DNA from: Neptunicella marina
Lineage (GTDB): Bacteria > Pseudomonadota > Gammaproteobacteria > Enterobacterales > Alteromonadaceae
Assembly: GCF_014270035.1 (NCBI RefSeq)
Contig: NZ_JACNEP010000002.1
Span: 124,001-188,000, forward strand
Direction of reading: 5' to 3'
DNA: 64,000 nucleotides
The position numbers and the translations under genes were made by a program. Positions 62,713 to 64,000 of the stretch are shown here, piece by piece. Positions within the stretch are counted from its first letter, which is position 1, and the number at the start of each line of letters is the position of its first letter. The notes under the pieces were generated by a model that was given only the letters and a program-made list of their open reading frames with translations, made no database searches and was not told the DNA's origin.

Positions 62713-64000
62713 TTATGCTGTTTCCAGGCTGATATTCAGCTGACGCTCGCCTTGTTCAGCCCCTTCTGCCACAGCAAATCCCACCACCATAGCTAATCTC
62801 TCATCAATATAAATAAGTGGCAAACGCTGGCGTTGCCAGGGCGGAACATTCCATCCTTTAAGCCATTGTTTTAACGGTTTTGAATGCGATTTGCCTGCGG
62901 GTTTAAATCGTTCGGTTAATTGTCCGAATCGAATTTCAATTTTTGCATTGGCAGGTATACACAAGGTTAATCCATCAGTGAAGGTGTTAAATTTTAGCTT
63001 CAAGCATGGATCGATCTGCAATGTATCTTCGCCAGTCCAAGTAAAACACTTATCAATTGGTGTAATCATTTGGCTGTTTAATAGATAAAGTGCATCCTGA
63101 TACTTACGTAAAGACCAGCCCGCCCAACTAATTTCGGCTTCGCTTTGCCTGTCAGTTGCCAAAAGTTGCGGGCCAATATTCTGCATAATGGCTTCGCTTG
63201 GCATCGGGACATTATTTTGCTCAAACCACAACCTTAACAACTGTTTTTGCCATGGCTGACTCTGTTGGCTAAGTAGTTCTGTTTTCAGGCTACCATTAGC
63301 TTTAAGCATTGGTTGCAGTTTCTCCAGAGCCACTTCATCTAACAGTTGCTGTTGTTCAGCACATAAGTTTGCGCTGCGCGACACAGATTTCAACAATCCG
63401 GACCAACGCGATTTGAGCACAGGAAGCACGTCATTGCGCAAAAAATTGCGGTCGAAACGGCTATCGCTGTTAGATTCATCCTCAACCCAGGTTAACTGAT
63501 GAAAATTAGCATACTCTTCCAGTTGCTCCCGACTGATTGGCAATAAAGGTCGAATATATTCGCGCTGATTTTTTGTCATGTGTGCTGCCATTGACGCCAA
63601 TCCTTTGGGCCCGGCTCCGCGCTTTAATTGCAGCAAAAAGGTTTCAAGCTGATCATCAGCATGTTGCGCCAGTAAAATACGGCAGCCCGGCGATGTATTC
63701 TGTTCGATTGCAGCATAACGCGCATCACGTGCCTGTTGTTCCAGACTGGTACGTCTGGCCGCACTAACATGCACTTTGACTGACTGGAATGCAATTGCGT
63801 AACGCTCACAGTTATTTTGACAGTGCTGTAACCAGCTATCAGCATTGGCGCTTAAGCCATGATGAACATGGATGGCAGAAAACTGGTGTTGAGGAAATTG
63901 CGGTTTTAACTGAGCAATAACATGAAGTAAAACCGAGGAATCAAGCCCTCCGCTATACGCCACGATGATGTGACTGGGAGGGCACGATAAATATGACAGT
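62713..64000 (-). CDS. tilS: tRNA(Ile)-lysidine synthetase, 5' end beyond window
   Basis: The frame stays open to base 64000, so the N-terminus is missing. The visible 429 residues match TilS: the ATP-binding P-loop IIVAYSGGLDSS, IHVHHGLSANADSW, QHADDQLETFLLQLKRG and the WVEDESN...RNFLRN stretch. The substrate-binding C-terminal domains are complete. A GTG at 63963 is inside the P-loop strand and cannot be the real start. TilS converts C34 of tRNA-Ile(CAU) to lysidine and is essential. It is convergent with the GGDEF gene. Confidence 0.95.
   Translation of the reverse strand, partial: LSYLSCPPSHIIVAYSGGLDSSVLLHVIAQLKPQFPQHQFSAIHVHHGLSANADSWLQHCQNNCERYAIAFQSVKVHVSAARRTSLEQQARDARYAAIEQNTSPGCRILLAQHADDQLETFLLQLKRGAGPKGLASMAAHMTKNQREYIRPLLPISREQLEEYANFHQLTWVEDESNSDSRFDRNFLRNDVLPVLKSRWSGLLKSVSRSANLCAEQQQLLDEVALEKLQPMLKANGSLKTELLSQQSQPWQKQLLRLWFEQNNVPMPSEAIMQNIGPQLLATDRQSEAEISWAGWSLRKYQDALYLLNSQMITPIDKCFTWTGEDTLQIDPCLKLKFNTFTDGLTLCIPANAKIEIRFGQLTERFKPAGKSHSKPLKQWLKGWNVPPWQRQRLPLIYIDERLAMVVGFAVAEGAEQGERQLNISLETA

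Noticed and set aside
1-64000. CRISPR arrays, insertion sequences, prophage or integron structures
   Set aside because: No regularly spaced repeats, transposase or integrase genes or attachment-like duplications were seen; the gene order is largely that of conserved gammaproteobacterial chromosomes.

Overview
The window looks like chromosomal DNA of a marine gammaproteobacterium of the order Alteromonadales. The evidence is moderate to low GC, conserved gammaproteobacterial blocks (rpsU-yqeY-dnaG-rpoD, folB-folK-uppP, tolC facing nudF-yqiB-cpdA-yqiA-parE), several exported peptidases, a large TonB-dependent receptor with a secreted partner, two RND efflux pumps, two DUF3718 genes and four GGDEF loci. 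I see no prophage, insertion sequence, CRISPR array, rRNA or tRNA. Genus-level assignment is not possible from inspection.

Layout. 1-1.4 kb: end of a GGDEF gene, a CPBP-family membrane protease and yebG under a near-perfect LexA box. 1.4-8 kb: a minus-strand accessory module of a prolyl-4-hydroxylase-like oxygenase, a 925-residue lipoprotein made of two 432-residue beta-helix-like repeats, and a TonB-dependent receptor. Candidate Pho boxes precede both the oxygenase and the lipoprotein. 8-16 kb: an orphan histidine kinase, rdgC, an HDOD protein, an M49-like metallopeptidase lipoprotein, a membrane GGDEF-EAL protein and hinT. 16-24.5 kb: uppP, folK, folB, plsY, tsaD and the macromolecular synthesis operon rpsU-yqeY-dnaG-rpoD. 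24.5-34 kb: a divergent pair of exported M14 and S66 peptidases, an Ig-like lipoprotein and an RND permease/adaptor pair. 34-41.8 kb: a lipoprotein Nudix hydrolase, a GH9 glycosidase, a TauE/SafE transporter, DoxX, pirin, a LysR regulator and a small DUF2975-XRE-secreted protein operon. 41.9-48 kb: parE, yqiA, cpdA, yqiB, nudF and tolC. 48-59 kb: a DUF3718 protein, M1 aminopeptidase, a frameshifted diguanylate cyclase, an M28 peptidase, a second RND system and a second DUF3718 paralogue. 59.5-64 kb: an MBL-fold hydrolase, a patatin-like phospholipase, a GGDEF protein and the N-terminally incomplete tilS.

Most of the window is housekeeping. The most unusual part is 1.4-8 kb. There, a predicted prolyl hydroxylase sits beside a lipoprotein carrying a period-three Thr-Pro-Thr linker and a TonB receptor, with 14/18 matches to the Pho box upstream of two of the three genes. 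My working reading is a phosphate-starvation-induced surface uptake module whose lipoprotein may be prolyl-hydroxylated. Regulation, substrate and modification are all inference. Secondary points are hairpins that cover the ribosome binding sites of three genes between 27 and 37 kb, a frameshifted diguanylate cyclase, and a GGDEF-EAL gene with no ordinary start codon.
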